A stretch of DNA of 64,000 nucleotides from NCBI GenBank assembly GCA_003254905.1, contig QANU01058774.1:210892-274891 (forward strand), read 5' to 3'. The notes under the pieces are model-generated. The model worked only from the letters and a program-made list of their open reading frames with translations, had not been told where the DNA came from and did not search any database. Both the position numbers and the translations under genes were made by a program. This document shows, in pieces, positions 1 to 13,291 of the stretch (position 1 is its first letter; each line of letters starts with the position of its first letter). Source of the stretch: Nissolia schottii. Taxonomy: Eukaryota > Streptophyta > Magnoliopsida > Fabales > Fabaceae.

Positions 1-1400
1 AAGACATTTGGTATTTTGTTTGTTGGATGTTTCCTTAAGACATATTGTGTCTTTGTTGGGTGTAATATTGTTGATGTTGTAAGAGGATTATGAAGCTTAT
101 GGATTATTATGAAGATGTTTTAAGGTTTTTTGTTGGGTGATATTTCTTTTTTTCTTTTTATTGAAATAATGTTTTTAGAATTCATGGATACGAGCATAGA
201 TGTGGGTACCCAGTGGACATGACATGGATGATGGAGGATTTATACCTCAAGGTGGATGATTGAATTTGAGAGAGAATTTTTTCTCGAGGCAGATATTCAA
301 TATGTTAGAAATAAATTAGTATATTTAGTATATCTGTGATTGAATTTGATTTATTTATAACAAATTTAGGTTAATTTAATTTGATTCTATCATTTAAGTT
401 ATAATTCTATTATTGACCTATATATTGGCACCTCATTATAACCATCAGATACGCACAACTCTTATAATACAATTCTATTATTTCCTATTCTTTATATTTT
501 CTCTTTAATCTTTGTTGTGTCTCTTTTACTAATTTTATCAAGATGTTTAACAGAATATAGAGAAGGTATCGTCGAGTTCAAGCTGATGGACATCCCTACA
601 CACAACTAAGTTTCTTGTAAAGATCAAGACAAAGTTTAATTCCTAAAAAGTATATTTGCTGAAAGAGAAAGTAATATTTAATGTTCAATTTTTTAAAATT
701 GTAAAAGCAATATCTTTAATAATTTTAAAACTAACATAAAAAATGATAGTCAAATGTTACATTGAAAACGAAAGCCATGAAAATAATAATAATAAAATAG
801 GAATAGTACTCAATAGCTTAGACACTTGATGTAACATCTTTTTTTGATCACCGATAACTGATAGATCTTTATGTTGTTGATTATGTTGGATTGGAGACAT
901 TTATGGTCAACTCACTCAACATTTTTTTCTTAAAACTCCGTATTAATTTTTTTTAAAAATAAAAAAATAAAATCAAATAAAAATTACAAAAAATAAAAGT
1001 AAAAATAAATCCATAAAATCCGGATATAATTTTCTTTTATGTGAAAATCACGGATATAAATACTAACTAGCATCTATAATACCTTGACGAAATATTTCCC
1101 AAATGTGTATATAATCAAATCAATTTATTAATTTTAAATATATGATATTTCACTTAGTTTTCAAACACATTCTCGAAGATTTTATAAAAAAACTTAAAAA
1201 GAGGAAAAAAAAATAATATACTTTTCTTGTTACCCAAGAAAATATTAATAGAAAGAATCATTCAAAGTGCTCCACCCCGTTCTATGGAGCGTGCTGACGC
1301 AGCATAATGAGAGTCGGTGCACGGGAGCTAGAAATAGTAATAGGTCAAGTGCGCACGCCGTGCACGATAGCATAAACGCGCACGATAACATCTCCTCTCC
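1..1400. other. AT-rich intergenic DNA upstream of NRPB1
   Basis: No coding region is seen here on either strand. The sequence is AT-rich with many short homopolymer runs. GC content rises only from about 1260, where the NRPB1 promoter begins. Confidence 0.6.
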
Positions 1401-1403
1401 GCC

Positions 1404-1411
1404 TATAAATA
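1404..1411 (+). promoter_or_regulatory. TATA box of NRPB1
   Basis: TATAAATA lies in a locally GC-richer stretch about 240 bases before the NRPB1 start codon. Transcription would begin near 1435-1440 and give a leader of roughly 210 bases. The position is inferred from the motif and the downstream gene only. Confidence 0.6.
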
Positions 1412-1650
1412 AAGCCCTCGGGTCTCCCAGTTTCATTTTTCTGTTTCGTACCTCGTGTGCTCTGAGACAAAGGTTCCACCTTAAAGAAGAAGCGCGTGCT
1501 CCATGAGGACGAAATTGAAAACTTGATCAAACTGAAAAACAAAAACTAACAATTTGAATTAGCAAGACTAATACTATTACTATTTGTGTTGAATTTGATC
1601 GGAACCAATTTTCTGAAACCCTAGAACTCTGCATTTTTTTTCCAATCGCC

Positions 1651-4600
1651 ATGGATATTCGATTCCCTTACTCTCCTTTGGAGGTAGCCAAGGTCAAAAT
1701 GGTTCAGTTTGGAATACTCAGCCCCGACGAAATCGTAAATTTTCCCTCCTTTTTTCCAACTTGGACTTGTCGAACGAAAGTTCCATAGCCGAAGAACTCA
1801 TTGTGATGTTACTCTGTCTCTTTTTGTTGCAGAGGCAAATGTCCGTGATGCATGTTGAGCACGGGGAGACGATGGAGAAGGGAAAGCCAAAGAGCGGAGG
1901 GTTGAGCGACCCGAGGCTGGGAACCATTGACAGGAAGATGAAGTGTGAGACTTGTGCTGCTAACATGGCGGAGTGCCCCGGCCATTTCGGCCACTTGGAG
2001 CTCGCCAAGCCAATGTTCCACATTGGCTTTATGAAGACTGTGCTTACCATAATGCGCTGCGTCTGCTTTAATTGCTCCAAGATTTTAGCAGATGAGGTGC
2101 TTCTTAACTAACTGTATATATACATGTCTTGTGCCGTTGTGAAGGAAAGAAAATATTTTATTCAAGTCTTCAATCCATTGAAAGCATTGCAAATGCATAT
2201 GTAAGCAAGTACTGAGGTGAAATAGCCATGTAGTGGAGAAATTATTCCATCGTCATAAAACATTTGGAGTGATCCAACGATTTAAAATGACAGTTGAAAG
2301 CGTGGGTCCCATCATGTTGAAATGTCAGCACAATCTACCCAAATGTTCGATGATGATGCTATATAACTTGTATATATAAAGTGTGATTATTATGGGAGAA
2401 AGTTGTTGTATTTGATGTCAATTATGTAGTAATGAAAGAACTCTTGAGAGGATTTCAGAACCTGAGTGGTGTTAATGGGAGGAAGGAACTTAGTTTTTTT
2501 TTAACTATTTATATATTTTTTAATATATTATCTGAATCCTCATCTAGTGTTGTCTATATTGCAAGTGAAGGGAAGTGAAGTGTGATATGTAATTTTAACC
2601 TGATTATATTTAATGCAGAAAAACCTTAAGTTTAAGCAAGCTTTGAGGATTAGGAATCCCAAAAAAAGGCTGAAAAAGATCGTGGAAGCCTGCAAAAGCA
2701 TAGCCACGTGCGAAGGTGGTGATCAGATTGATCTTCCAAGTGGTGAAGACTCAGAGGAGCCAGCTAACAGGAGACGTGGTGGTTGTGGTGCTTTGCAGCC
2801 GAAGATCACTGTTGACGGTATGAAAATGATTGCAGAGCATAAAGCCCAAAGGAAGAAAAGTGATGACCAGGAACAGCTTCCCGAACCGGTAGAACGGAAA
2901 CAGACACTTTCTGCTGAAAGGGTAATTGATTCGAATCCGACCGAATTCCAAATTTATAGCATGTGTGTGCGCTTCTATGTTTGCTGTTACAGAGACTTAC
3001 ATAGTTGGTGGCGTGTAAATCTGTTGAAGGTTCTTGGTATCCTAAAAAGGATAAGTGACGACGACTGCCAATTGTTGGGCTTGGATCCCAAGTATGCCCG
3101 TCCTGACTGGATGCTTTTGCAAGTTCTTCCAGTTCCTCCTCCATCCGTGAGACCTTCTGTTATGATGGACACATCCTTGAGATGCGAGGCAAGTGTTTTC
3201 TTACATTGTTTTATGTGTTCGCAGGGACGATTTTGATTTCTTATTTTAATCTGACTTGGTTGTCTTTGTTGCATATAGGATGATTTGACTCATCAGCTGG
3301 CCGAGATCATCAGGCACAATGAGACTGTGAAGAGGCATGAGAGAATGGGATCACCTGCACATATTATTTCTGAGTTTGCTCAGTTGTTGCAATTTCACAT
3401 AGCCACATATTTCGACAACGAGTTGCCTGGAATGCCAAGAGTATGATTGTGTTCTGGCACCGCCATTTTGTATTGATAAGCTACTCTTCCTTCCTTTATA
3501 ACCTATAATTAATTTTGGATTTTTTTATAAATTTTTCACAGGCTACTCAAAAATCAGGAAGGCCTATCAAATCAATATGTAGCAGGCTTAAAGCAAAAGA
3601 AGGTCGAGTTAGAGGAAACTTGATGGGGAAAAGAGTTGATTTTTCAGCTCGAACAGTAATTACACCAGACCCAACCATCAACATTGATGAATTGGGAGTG
3701 CCATGGAGTATTGCTTTGAACCTAACATACCCTGAGACTGTAACTCCATATAACATTGAAAGGTTGTCATTTGAATATTTTTTTTTTCCAGTTGCTTGTC
3801 TTTTAAAGCATTTTCTATAGTATTTAATGAAAAATATTTGAAATGAAAAAAAAAAAAAAAAAAACCAGGTTGAAGGAACTTGTTGAGTATGGACCCAATC
3901 CTCCACCTGGTAAAACTGGTGCCAAGTACATCATTCGTGACGATGGGCAAAGACTTGATCTCAGATATTTGAAGAAAAGTAGCGATCACCATTTGGAGCT
4001 TGGATACAAGGCACTTTTTTTTATTGAAAATAACAATTTTTATCTTTTAGGTTTTCTCTTAATACCTTCTAATAGTTCCTAATGTTGTGGTTTTAGGTGG
4101 AGCGTCATTTGAAGGATGGAGACTTTGTTCTCTTCAATCGGCAGCCCAGTCTTCATAAAATGTCTATCATGGGGCACAGAATCAAAATCATGCCTTATTC
4201 TACGTTCCGGCTTAACCTGTCAGTAACTTCACCATATAATGCTGATTTTGATGGCGATGAAATGAATATGCACGTTCCCCAGTCATTTGAAACCAGAGCA
4301 GAGGTGTTGGAGCTCATGATGGTACCTAAATGCATTGTGTCACCTCAATCAAACAGGCCAGTTATGGCAATTGTCCAAGATACACTATTAGGATGCAGAA
4401 AAATCACCCAGAGAGATACCTTCATCACGAAGGTAGTATTCAGTGAATTTTTCTAGTGCTGCAGTAATGCAGTTCACTTCAGTGTCATTGTTCTTGTACA
4501 AGCTATTCAGAAGTCTGATAAAAGACTACATTTTTCAGGATGTTTTTATGAACATTTTGATGTGGTTGGAAGGTTTTGATGGGAAAGTTCCTACACCTAC

Positions 4601-7600
4601 AATATTGAAGCCAGAGCCGTTGTGGACTGGGAAACAAGTTTTCGATCTTATCATTCCTAAACAAATAAATTTGATTAGATATTCTAGCTGGCACAACGAG
4701 GATGAGAATGGATCATCCATTACCCCTGGGGATACCTTGGTCAGAATAGAAAAAGGAAATTTACTTACCGGGACTCTATGCAAAAAGACACTTGGAACAT
4801 CTGCTGGAAGTCTCATCCATGTCATTTGGTATGCAGCTCCAGCACATAATAATCATACAATTAATTATTTCTACTTGAAATTACTTGCCGAGTGCTATCA
4901 TGGTCCATTTACCTTGACTACTTTTTTTTGAAAAGAGGGCTGAATTGTTCTTTTGTTGATCTGAACCTAACTCCTAATTGCACTGTTTAACAAACTTTAT
5001 CATGTGATGGAGTGCTTTCTGACAATAGTTGTGAACTTTGTTGCTCTGGATACTGTTACGCTCAGTTCCTTTCTTCTTTGTTCACCCCACTGACTGTCTA
5101 CTTGAATACAGGGAAGAGGTTGGCCCCGATGCAGCTCGCAAATTTCTTGGTCATACTCAGTGGCTTGTAAACTACTGGATCTTGCAGAATTCTTTTAGCA
5201 TTGGAATTGGTGACACAATTGCTGATGCGTCAACTATGGAGGCTATTAATCAGAACATTTCAAAGGCCAAGGAGGAAGTAAAAGATCTCATCAGGAAAGC
5301 TCGAGAAAAGAAGTTGGAGGCTGAGCCTGGTCGGACGATGCTGGAGACATTTGAATATAAAGTGAATGAGGTGATTCCATTAGATTGCTTTGTCACTTTG
5401 CTGTATCGTCGAAATTTTCTTTTGGTTGGATCTGATGTGTTATGTTTTTGATAATGTTAGGCGCTGAATAAAGCACGTGATGAGGCTGGAAAGAACGCGC
5501 AACAGAGTTTATCTGAGAGCAATAATCTGAAAGCAATGGTGACAGCTGGTTCCAAAGGAAGTTTTATCAACATATCTCAGATGACTGCTTGTGTGGGTCA
5601 ACAGAACGTTGAGGGTAAGCGAATTCCGTATGGCTTCACAGATCGGACATTGCCTCACTTTACAAAATATGATTATGGGCCTGAAAGTCGTGGCTTTGTG
5701 GAGAACTCATATCTCCGTGGACTGACCCCTCAGGAGTTCTTTTTCCATGCCATGGGAGGTAGGGAAGGTATTATTGATACTGCAGTGAAGACCTCTGAAA
5801 CTGGATACATCCAGAGGCGGCTTGTGAAGGCTATGGAGGATATCATGGTTAAATATGATGGGACAGTTAGGAACTCTCTTGGAGATGTTATACAATTTCT
5901 GTATGGAGAAGATGGCATGGATGCTGTTTGGATAGGAACACAGAAGCTGGATATCCATAAAATGACAAGGTCAGAATTTGATAGGGTCTTTAGGTACGAG
6001 CTTGATGATGAAAACTGGAAGCCCAGTTACATGCATGAAAAGCATGTTGAAGACTTGAAAACCATCAGAGAGTTTCGTAACGTGTTTGAGGCTGAAGCTC
6101 GAAAGCTTGAAGAAGATAGATATCTCCTTGCAACTGAGATAGCCACTACCGGTGACAGTTCTCTTGCGCTGCCTGTTAACCTTCTGAGGCTTATCAGGAA
6201 TGCTCAGAAGACATTCAAGATTGACTTCCGAAGGCCTTCGGACATGCATCCAATGGAAATTGTGGAAACTGTTGATAAGCTACAGGAGAGGCTTAAGGTT
6301 GTTCCTGGTGATGATCTATTGAGCCAAGAAGCTCAGAAGAATGCTACCCTCCTGTTCAATATTCTGCTTCGCAGCGCTCTTGCCAGTAAAAGGGTCCTGG
6401 AGGAGTATAGGCTTTCTCGTGAGGCATTTGAGTGGGTAGTGGGAGAAATAGAATCAAGGTTCCTGCAGTCACTTGTAGCTCCTGGGGAAATGATTGGCTG
6501 TGTAGCAGCACAGTCAATTGGTGAGCCTGCTACTCAGATGACTCTCAACACCTTCCACTTTGCCGGTGTCGGTTCTAAGAATGTCACACTCGGTGTTCCC
6601 AGGTTAAGGGAAATCATCAATGTTGCTAAGAGAATCAAAACGCCTTCCTTGTCTGTGTATTTGAAACCTGAGGTTGGTAGGAGTCAAGAGGGGGCCAAGG
6701 GTGTGCAGTGTGCTTTAGAATACACTGCTCTCAGGAGTGTGACCCAGGCCACAGAGGTGTGGTATGATCCGGACCCAATGAGTACAATAATTGAAGAAGA
6801 TGTTGATCTGGTGAATTCGTACTATGAAATTCCTGATGAAGATGTTGCTCTTGAGAAAATCTCACCTTGGTTGCTTCGCGTAGAACTGAATCGTGAAATG
6901 ATGGTGGATAAGAAGTTGAGTATGGCCGACATTGCTGAGAAGATTAACCTTGAGTTTGGTGGCGACCTGACATGTATTTTCAATGATGACAACGCTGAAA
7001 AACTTATACTTCGTATCCGTATCATGAATGATGAAGCTCACAAGGAAGAGATTCAGGATGAATCTGCTGAAGATGATGTTTTCTTAAAAAAAATAGAAAG
7101 CGACATGCTGACTGAAATGACCTTGCGAGGCATTCCAGACATCAACAAAGTTTTTATGAAAGAAACAACAGTTGAGAAGTTTGACGAGGATGGAAGTTTT
7201 CAGAATTGTAAGGAATGGATGCTTTATACTGAAGGTGTCAACCTTTTAGCTGCAATGTGCCATGACGAGGTTGATGCATCAAGGACAAGAAGCAACCACC
7301 TGGTTGAAATTATTCAAGTCCTTGGAATTGAGGCAGCTCGGCGGGCTCTGCTGGAAGAACTACGCATTGTCATTTCGTTTGATGGTTCTTATGTCAATTA
7401 CAGGCATCTGGCTGTTCTTTGCGATACCATGACTTACCGGGGGCATTTGATGGCGATCACGCGCCATGGTATCAACCGGAACGATACCGGGCCTATGATG
7501 AGATGCTCGTTTGAAGAGACGGTTGATATTCTCCTTGATGCTGCAGTATATGCTGAGACTGATCACTTGAGGGGTGTCACTGAAAATATCATGTTAGGCC

Positions 7601-8962
7601 AGCTTGCCCCCATCGGCACCGGAGAATGTGCTCTGTATCTTAATGATGAGATGCTTCAGAATGCCAGTTTTATGGATGTTGTTGACTTTGACATGGCAGC
7701 TGCATGCTCCTCAATTCCTGCAACTCCCTATCATGAAGGCTTGATGTCTCCTTTGTTGAGCCCAAGGGTAGGGCTGTCCCCGACTCCTGACGCAGAGTTT
7801 TCACCTTATGTTTGTCGAATGGCATCTTCACTTTATGATCGTGGAATGCCATATTCACCGGTTAGCCCCATAACAACTGGCTACAGCCCAAACTCTCCAA
7901 GATACAGTCCTATCAGCCCCGATTATTCCCTGGTTAGTCCATTGTACTCCCCCGCTTCACTTACCTACAATAGCAGCCCCACATCTCCAAATTACAGCCC
8001 CACATCTCCAACCTACAGCTCCACCTCACGTCCATACAGCCCAACCTCACCTGCATATAGTCCTACTTCTCCGTATTATAGCCCGGTGTCACCTTCTTAC
8101 AGCCCAACTTCGCCTTTCTACAGTCGGCATACATCGCTTGCATACAGCCCCACCTCTCCTGGATATAGCCCCACATCACCAAGTTACAGTCCAGAGTCTG
8201 CAAAGTATCTTCCTTTGTTGGCATATGATCCAAGCAGGCCAAGATTGTCTCCATCAAGCCCGTATAGTCCCACATCTCCAAACTATAGGTGAGTCATTCA
8301 CTGGGTCTTTTTTTCCTTTTTTTTAGGGTTGATTTTTGGTTAAGGAATGTGACAAATGTAACATGCACACACTATCCTGAAAACTTGATTTTCATTCCCT
8401 TCATTTTTCTTCCAACTACTTTGGGTTTGAGGAGGAACCTCAAAACTTTTGCAGCACAGCAAATTGTTCAGTGATTAGCTTGTTCCAAGTACTGTCTTTG
8501 TTTTCTCAATTGCACATATATTTTGTGATACTTCTTAACTCCAAGTAAATATAAGTAACTATTATATATATTTTTTGCAGCCCCACATCTCCATCATATT
8601 CACCAATATCTCCATCTTATTCTCCATCCAGCCCAACGTATACGCCAAGCAGGTAAGTGAACTTCATTTATTATTATTATTATTCAGTTTAAAGAGGTTA
8701 TATTGTGTGACTAATTCATATTTTTGCATTTTTGTAGCCCATCTAGGTCTGGCCAATGTAACAGCAGGGGCGCAAGTTCTCCACAGTACAGGTATGCATC
8801 TATGCATGCAGATCATTCTTCAGTTGCTAAATTGCATGTATGGAAGCCAAGCCATATTATATCTGAGCATGGTCTGTTTGCAGTCCCGGTTCGGGATACT
8901 CGCCAAGCCAACCTGGCTATTCACCATCATCAACCAATGAGGATGATAGAGGAACTCAATGA
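1651..8962 (+). CDS. NRPB1: RNA polymerase II largest subunit, divergent CTD
   Basis: Catalytic largest subunit of nuclear RNA polymerase II (mRNA synthesis). Exons: 1651-1734, 1833-2096, 2619-2921, 3030-3188, 3279-3440, 3542-3762, 3869-4010, 4097-4432, 4539-4828, 5112-5370, 5461-8288, 8581-8652, 8738-8791, 8884-8962. They join in frame into about 1750 residues; Arabidopsis NRPB1 is about 1840. The N-terminal zinc-binding CxxC and CPGHFGH region, the magnesium-binding NADFDGD motif (residues 493-499), the bridge helix and the trigger-loop LNTFHFAGV (about 1102-1110) are all intact. The CTD (from about residue 1538) has only some 24-25 heptad-like units, many degenerate, and the linker before it has lost residues. 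The usual charged tail is replaced by a short end after exon 14. Introns 4 and 7 have GC donors and intron 6 has a poly-A run before its acceptor. No stop or frameshift is seen, so it is probably expressed, perhaps as a diverged paralogue. Confidence 0.93.
3189..3278 (+). other. GC-AG intron (NRPB1 intron 4)
   Basis: The protein alignment demands joining residue E (GAG, ending at 3188) to DDLTHQ (starting at 3279). The donor is then GAG|GCAAGT, the usual consensus of plant GC-AG introns, and the acceptor is ATAG. A GT donor six bases downstream would insert two residues and fits the consensus less well. Confidence 0.75.
4011..4096 (+). other. GC-AG intron (NRPB1 intron 7)
   Basis: Exon 7 must end at LGYK (4010) and exon 8 start with VERH (4097). 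The only junction that fits is AAG|GCACTT at the donor and TTTTAG at the acceptor. No GT occurs in the preceding 40 bases of exon. This donor matches the GC-AG consensus worse than that of intron 4. Confidence 0.7.
7852..8935 (+). repeat. Heptad repeats encoding the CTD, introns included
   Basis: This span encodes the Y-S-P-T-S-P-S type repeats. About eight units match YSPTSPx exactly and only two match YSPTSPS in full. Others are altered ([35 protein letters not shown]). The repeats continue across three short introns to the final YSPSQPG unit in exon 14. Confidence 0.9.
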
Positions 8963-9116
8963 GGTAAACTAACAGCTGGATCGAGATCTTTATTTGAAGG
9001 AGCATTTGCCAATATAAATAATTCTAAAATAATGAGTTGATAAGATGCGTTTCTTTTCAGCTTATTTAGCCAAACAAGTCATTTTTTTAACATTTGGATC
9101 ATTTTTTTAAAAATAA

Positions 9117-9117
<1 letters not shown>

Positions 9118-9160
<43 letters not shown>
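9118..9160. repeat. (AC)n microsatellite
   Basis: About 21 perfect AC units followed directly by ten A residues. It lies some 160 bases after the NRPB1 stop codon, so it may fall in the 3' UTR. Confidence 0.95.
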
Positions 9161-9165
<5 letters not shown>

Positions 9166-10123
9166 AAAAAACTAACTTCAACTTTTTGGACACTATAAAA
9201 AACAAAACTAAAGTGTTTACCCAAAAAAGAAAAATGAAAAAACATACAATGGTCAGATTTTGGGAAAACTGGAGTAAGTTGAATGAAAAGTTGCTGCTAG
9301 TATATACAAATTGGAAGGAAGGAAGAAGAATGATGATTTTGTCACGAACCATCACAATTAAATGGTTTTATATTGTAACATATTTGAATCTTGGACTTGA
9401 CAATTTCTTGGACTGGTTGTAAAAGGTGAAATGCGGTTGGTGAATTTCTTTGATCTGCTCCTGGAACATTACCCTTCTTTATATTATGCCTATAGCATGT
9501 GACCAGGTGCCAATTCAATTTGAAATCCAAGCTTCACTGGAAAATATCTGGCCTTGGTGTGAATGGCTCAGTACCCACAAGGAGAGGGGACTCAGCCCTC
9601 TGGCTCTGCTAGGGTGTGATCTTTAGGCCTATTAGTCTTCCATTGTATTCACCTTCTCACTCTTTCTCAATCTCAAGTGTATTCATTGCCTGTATATATG
9701 GCTATATCACTTGACTCCCAACAATTTTTCAACTTTTATATCATATCATGCTTTAATAATTTTGTGGACTTGGCTTTCTATTGGGATCTCGTACCGATAC
9801 TTGTGCATGTCAACTTCAAGTATATAGATAAAATTCTGTCTTACATCCAACACCACTAAGATAAAAATCATTATGAAGGGATCAAAAGTGAACACTATAA
9901 AAACGAAAAAGAAAAAAAAACTAATGAATTCGTTTCTTAAATTTAAAGTAAAAAAGATTTGATGATTTTCTATACAGTTAATGCATTAGAAAAAAACCTC
10001 ACATTTTTGGTGATATATTTTCACTATAAGTTTTTAAACAAGTATTTTTTACGCACCTGCTAAATTTTTTTCGAAAAACAAAGGGAAAAAACGGTCCGAG
10101 ACAACAAATGTAATGTAATATTT

Positions 10124-10262
10124 ATAGTTGAAAGAAACATTAATCAAACACAATCATCCTTAAAATCTAATCGTGAGTAATATAAATATAAACGCAACAG
10201 TTACTGTTGAAAGAAGTATTGATCAACGCAATCATGCTTAAGATCTAATTGCGAGTAATAGT
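10124..10262. repeat. Short direct duplication, about 80-bp period
   Basis: A segment of about 58 bases starting with GTTGAAAGAA (near 10127) recurs with scattered substitutions starting at about 10206. Both copies contain an AATCAT(C/G)CTTAA core and end in GAGTAATA. The two copies are separated by a short AT-rich spacer. Confidence 0.7.
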
Positions 10263-13200
10263 ATGTTTTAAAAAGTCAACTAAAGAAATAAATAATTCTG
10301 CAATGGGTATTTTTTTAGTCTGATCAATACATTTGTACATATTAATTGTAGTATTGTTAGATTTTTATGCGTGTGCTTTCAGTCTTTTCTAAGCAAGCAT
10401 TTTAAATCTTGTGGTTATCATTAATTATCAAATATATTCATGGCAAATAGAGATATTTCACATTTGTCAAATCCTAGCCTACTGTGGTTCAGGTGATAAG
10501 CAATATTGACTTCCTAGGAGGACATGAGAAATATTAGGAGATAAGGTTTTGTGAGGGAGATTGCACGATCCTGGTGCTTCCATAGTCAAATTAAGATTAC
10601 TTATTATATTGGATGATTCAAATGACCCATACCCTATGCGTCTTTCGGTCTATTTAGATAATCTTACTACATGTTCAACGTTACACTAAATTTGTCCACT
10701 TACACTATATATTTAAAAATTTTACTAACCTTAATTAATATAATAAAAAATCTCAGTATGTATACAAATTTTAAAATTCTAATCTCCGATGTGCCCTTTG
10801 CTGGTTCATGGCTAATTTTCTGGTGTACATTGTTAACGAGAAAGGAGTGAACAAATAGTTATTAAAAATTTGAACAAATATGATGATCAAATCAGATTGA
10901 TCTTCAAGTGCCAATTGCGTTGAAGGATCGATTCCATCCCTGACTTGAGGGATTGTTTTACTGGAAGGTGGTCTTTAGACCAAAGTGTTACTAATATGTG
11001 GGTTGGGAGGGAGAAGCAATTTCTTCATTAACCAACCTCTAAAAGAATCACTTTTCAACTTCCTCTTCTTGATGGGCAAAGAAGTGTTTGATTAAATGAC
11101 AAGGTTTTTAATGCAACAGGTTAATCTCAGAAAATTGATTCAGCTCTCCCCACCATTGGTTATTTGCATCATATGGTTAATGCTTCCCATATCTTCTGTA
11201 ATTAATAAAAAAATGAATATTGTATGAAAAATAATTATGATGATTCACTTATTGTTTGAAACACTTGGTAGTCTTTTAAGTATCTTATTTAAAGATTAAA
11301 AATTTATTACAACAAATCAAATTATCTAAACCCACCCTTTTTCAAAGCCCTTTAATTTTCCACCTTCCCACCATGCTCTCTATCTATCAAAACAACATCA
11401 CTGCACGTAGCGGTGACGCAGTTTCCAAAATCAATGTGCCACTGGTGATTAAATCCTCTGTTATTAAGCAACTCTGGTTAGGGTTGAAATCACTTTCAAT
11501 TGCTTTAGCAATGTCATAGTCTTTGATTTTCTTGTGGAGGGAAGGGTAAGAAATAATGAGGTGGATTACTGCTCCACATCCACCTCTGCGATTCTGCTTT
11601 GTTTATTGTTGGAGTTTTGATTCTATATCTCTTGGTTTAAGAGTGGGCAAAAATTTTAGTAATTTATTCACCGCCATTATTAATTCTTTGGTAACATATA
11701 AATGACAAGAAACAACTAACTAGTCTTATAGTTTCACGCTTGTGGAGATTGCAATGTCAGATTGTAACGACCCTTCATATAATTAACAAAACACTGAATA
11801 AAAAAATTTGGATTAGAAAAAAATGGATCGGTAATACTTCAAGAGGCCACCAACCCTCCCAATGGCAGCTCTTCGAAAGACTATCTACTATCCCAATTGT
11901 ATTCTAGGGTTCCCCATTCCTAATCCTTAATGCACTATGTTCAAACTTAAATAATCTTACTAATAACCTAATTAATTAAATGAAATTACAAAATAACCCT
12001 CAATATCTAATTGCTATTAAGAACGGATCTAAAAAGTCAAAAGTGATAACTAACAATAAAGAAAGGGAGTAGTAAATTAATCACACATATCGCAACAACA
12101 AATCACACACTATTTACTAAGTTGTGTATTTTTTTTTTCTAATTATCTTTTGTATGCAATAAGTTGAATCATCATCAACTAACTTTAGAAAATATAAACC
12201 ATGGTGGAGCAGCATATGATGGGTTTTCAATGCGTCCACTAAATCCATCACATGTTGAACAATTTAGGACCCTTTAATCCATGAAAAATACATGGTAACC
12301 TTTTGTGGGGGTCCTAACCCTTCTAAGCCCATCAAGAATATCACCTAATAAAGGAGGTTCCCTATTTTAAAACCTCTAATCTCAAGCCACGCCCAGTTCA
12401 TATTTGTACTTGGCCAAACATCTTAGTTGACAATCTTGGATGTCACAATTTTTTGGATCCAATTCTTCTCTACACATTTTATCAGCAATTACTTCTATTG
12501 CCATTGAAATAACTACAAAAAGATGCAAGCAGCAAAAAGTTAGAAAAAGACAATGTTACTCTAAAGTGTTTTTTGATCATTCAAAGATAATCCATAGAGA
12601 TTAATTAGGAAACTGTGTGGATTTTAAGGAATGAGCAAAAACCTGAAATGTTGAGAACAAGAGCAAAAATTTGTGTCAAAGAAATCTTAGTCATCTCTTA
12701 CAACTGCTAAGGCAATAAAATATGTTGGACGATTATTAGTTGTGTACGATATTGTTGGAAGAAGAAAATTAAGTGAAAACAAAGGTTTATAGATCAAACA
12801 GTTAATTAGAACAATTACTAAATTAAAAAATATTGAACATGTGTGAGGAAGTAAATATTTGTTGGGCCTGTTCTTATGGTATCAAACCATGTTTTGTCGC
12901 ATTAATTAATTTGGCCTATTTTACTATGAACTATGTGTATCTCTCATATGTACATGTCTGATGTGCTTTTAGGAAAAATTATTGCATGTTTTTGAAATAC
13001 ATATAACGTGTGTTTTAGAAATATTATAAATTATATTGATTTTTTTTTGTTCTTTATATATCTTTTATTAAACATTGCAAATAAAAATTGATGATTGATA
13101 ACATTTTGAATTTTGCATTGATTAAATGTGTTCGACTATATCGTGCAAGGATTTATCATTTAGAAGGGATATACATGCACATAATGAATGAAGCAATTTA

Positions 13201-13291
13201 ATGTAAGATTATTTTCAAATCATGCTGTCACCATATTTTTTTTCTCTCCATAGGTTTCGATGAATTAGAGAATCGTGACATACTTGGCAAT

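Noticed and set aside
1267..1542. Short ORFs on both strands around the NRPB1 leader
   Set aside because: They lie in the promoter and 5' UTR, have no domain, and overlap the TATA box.
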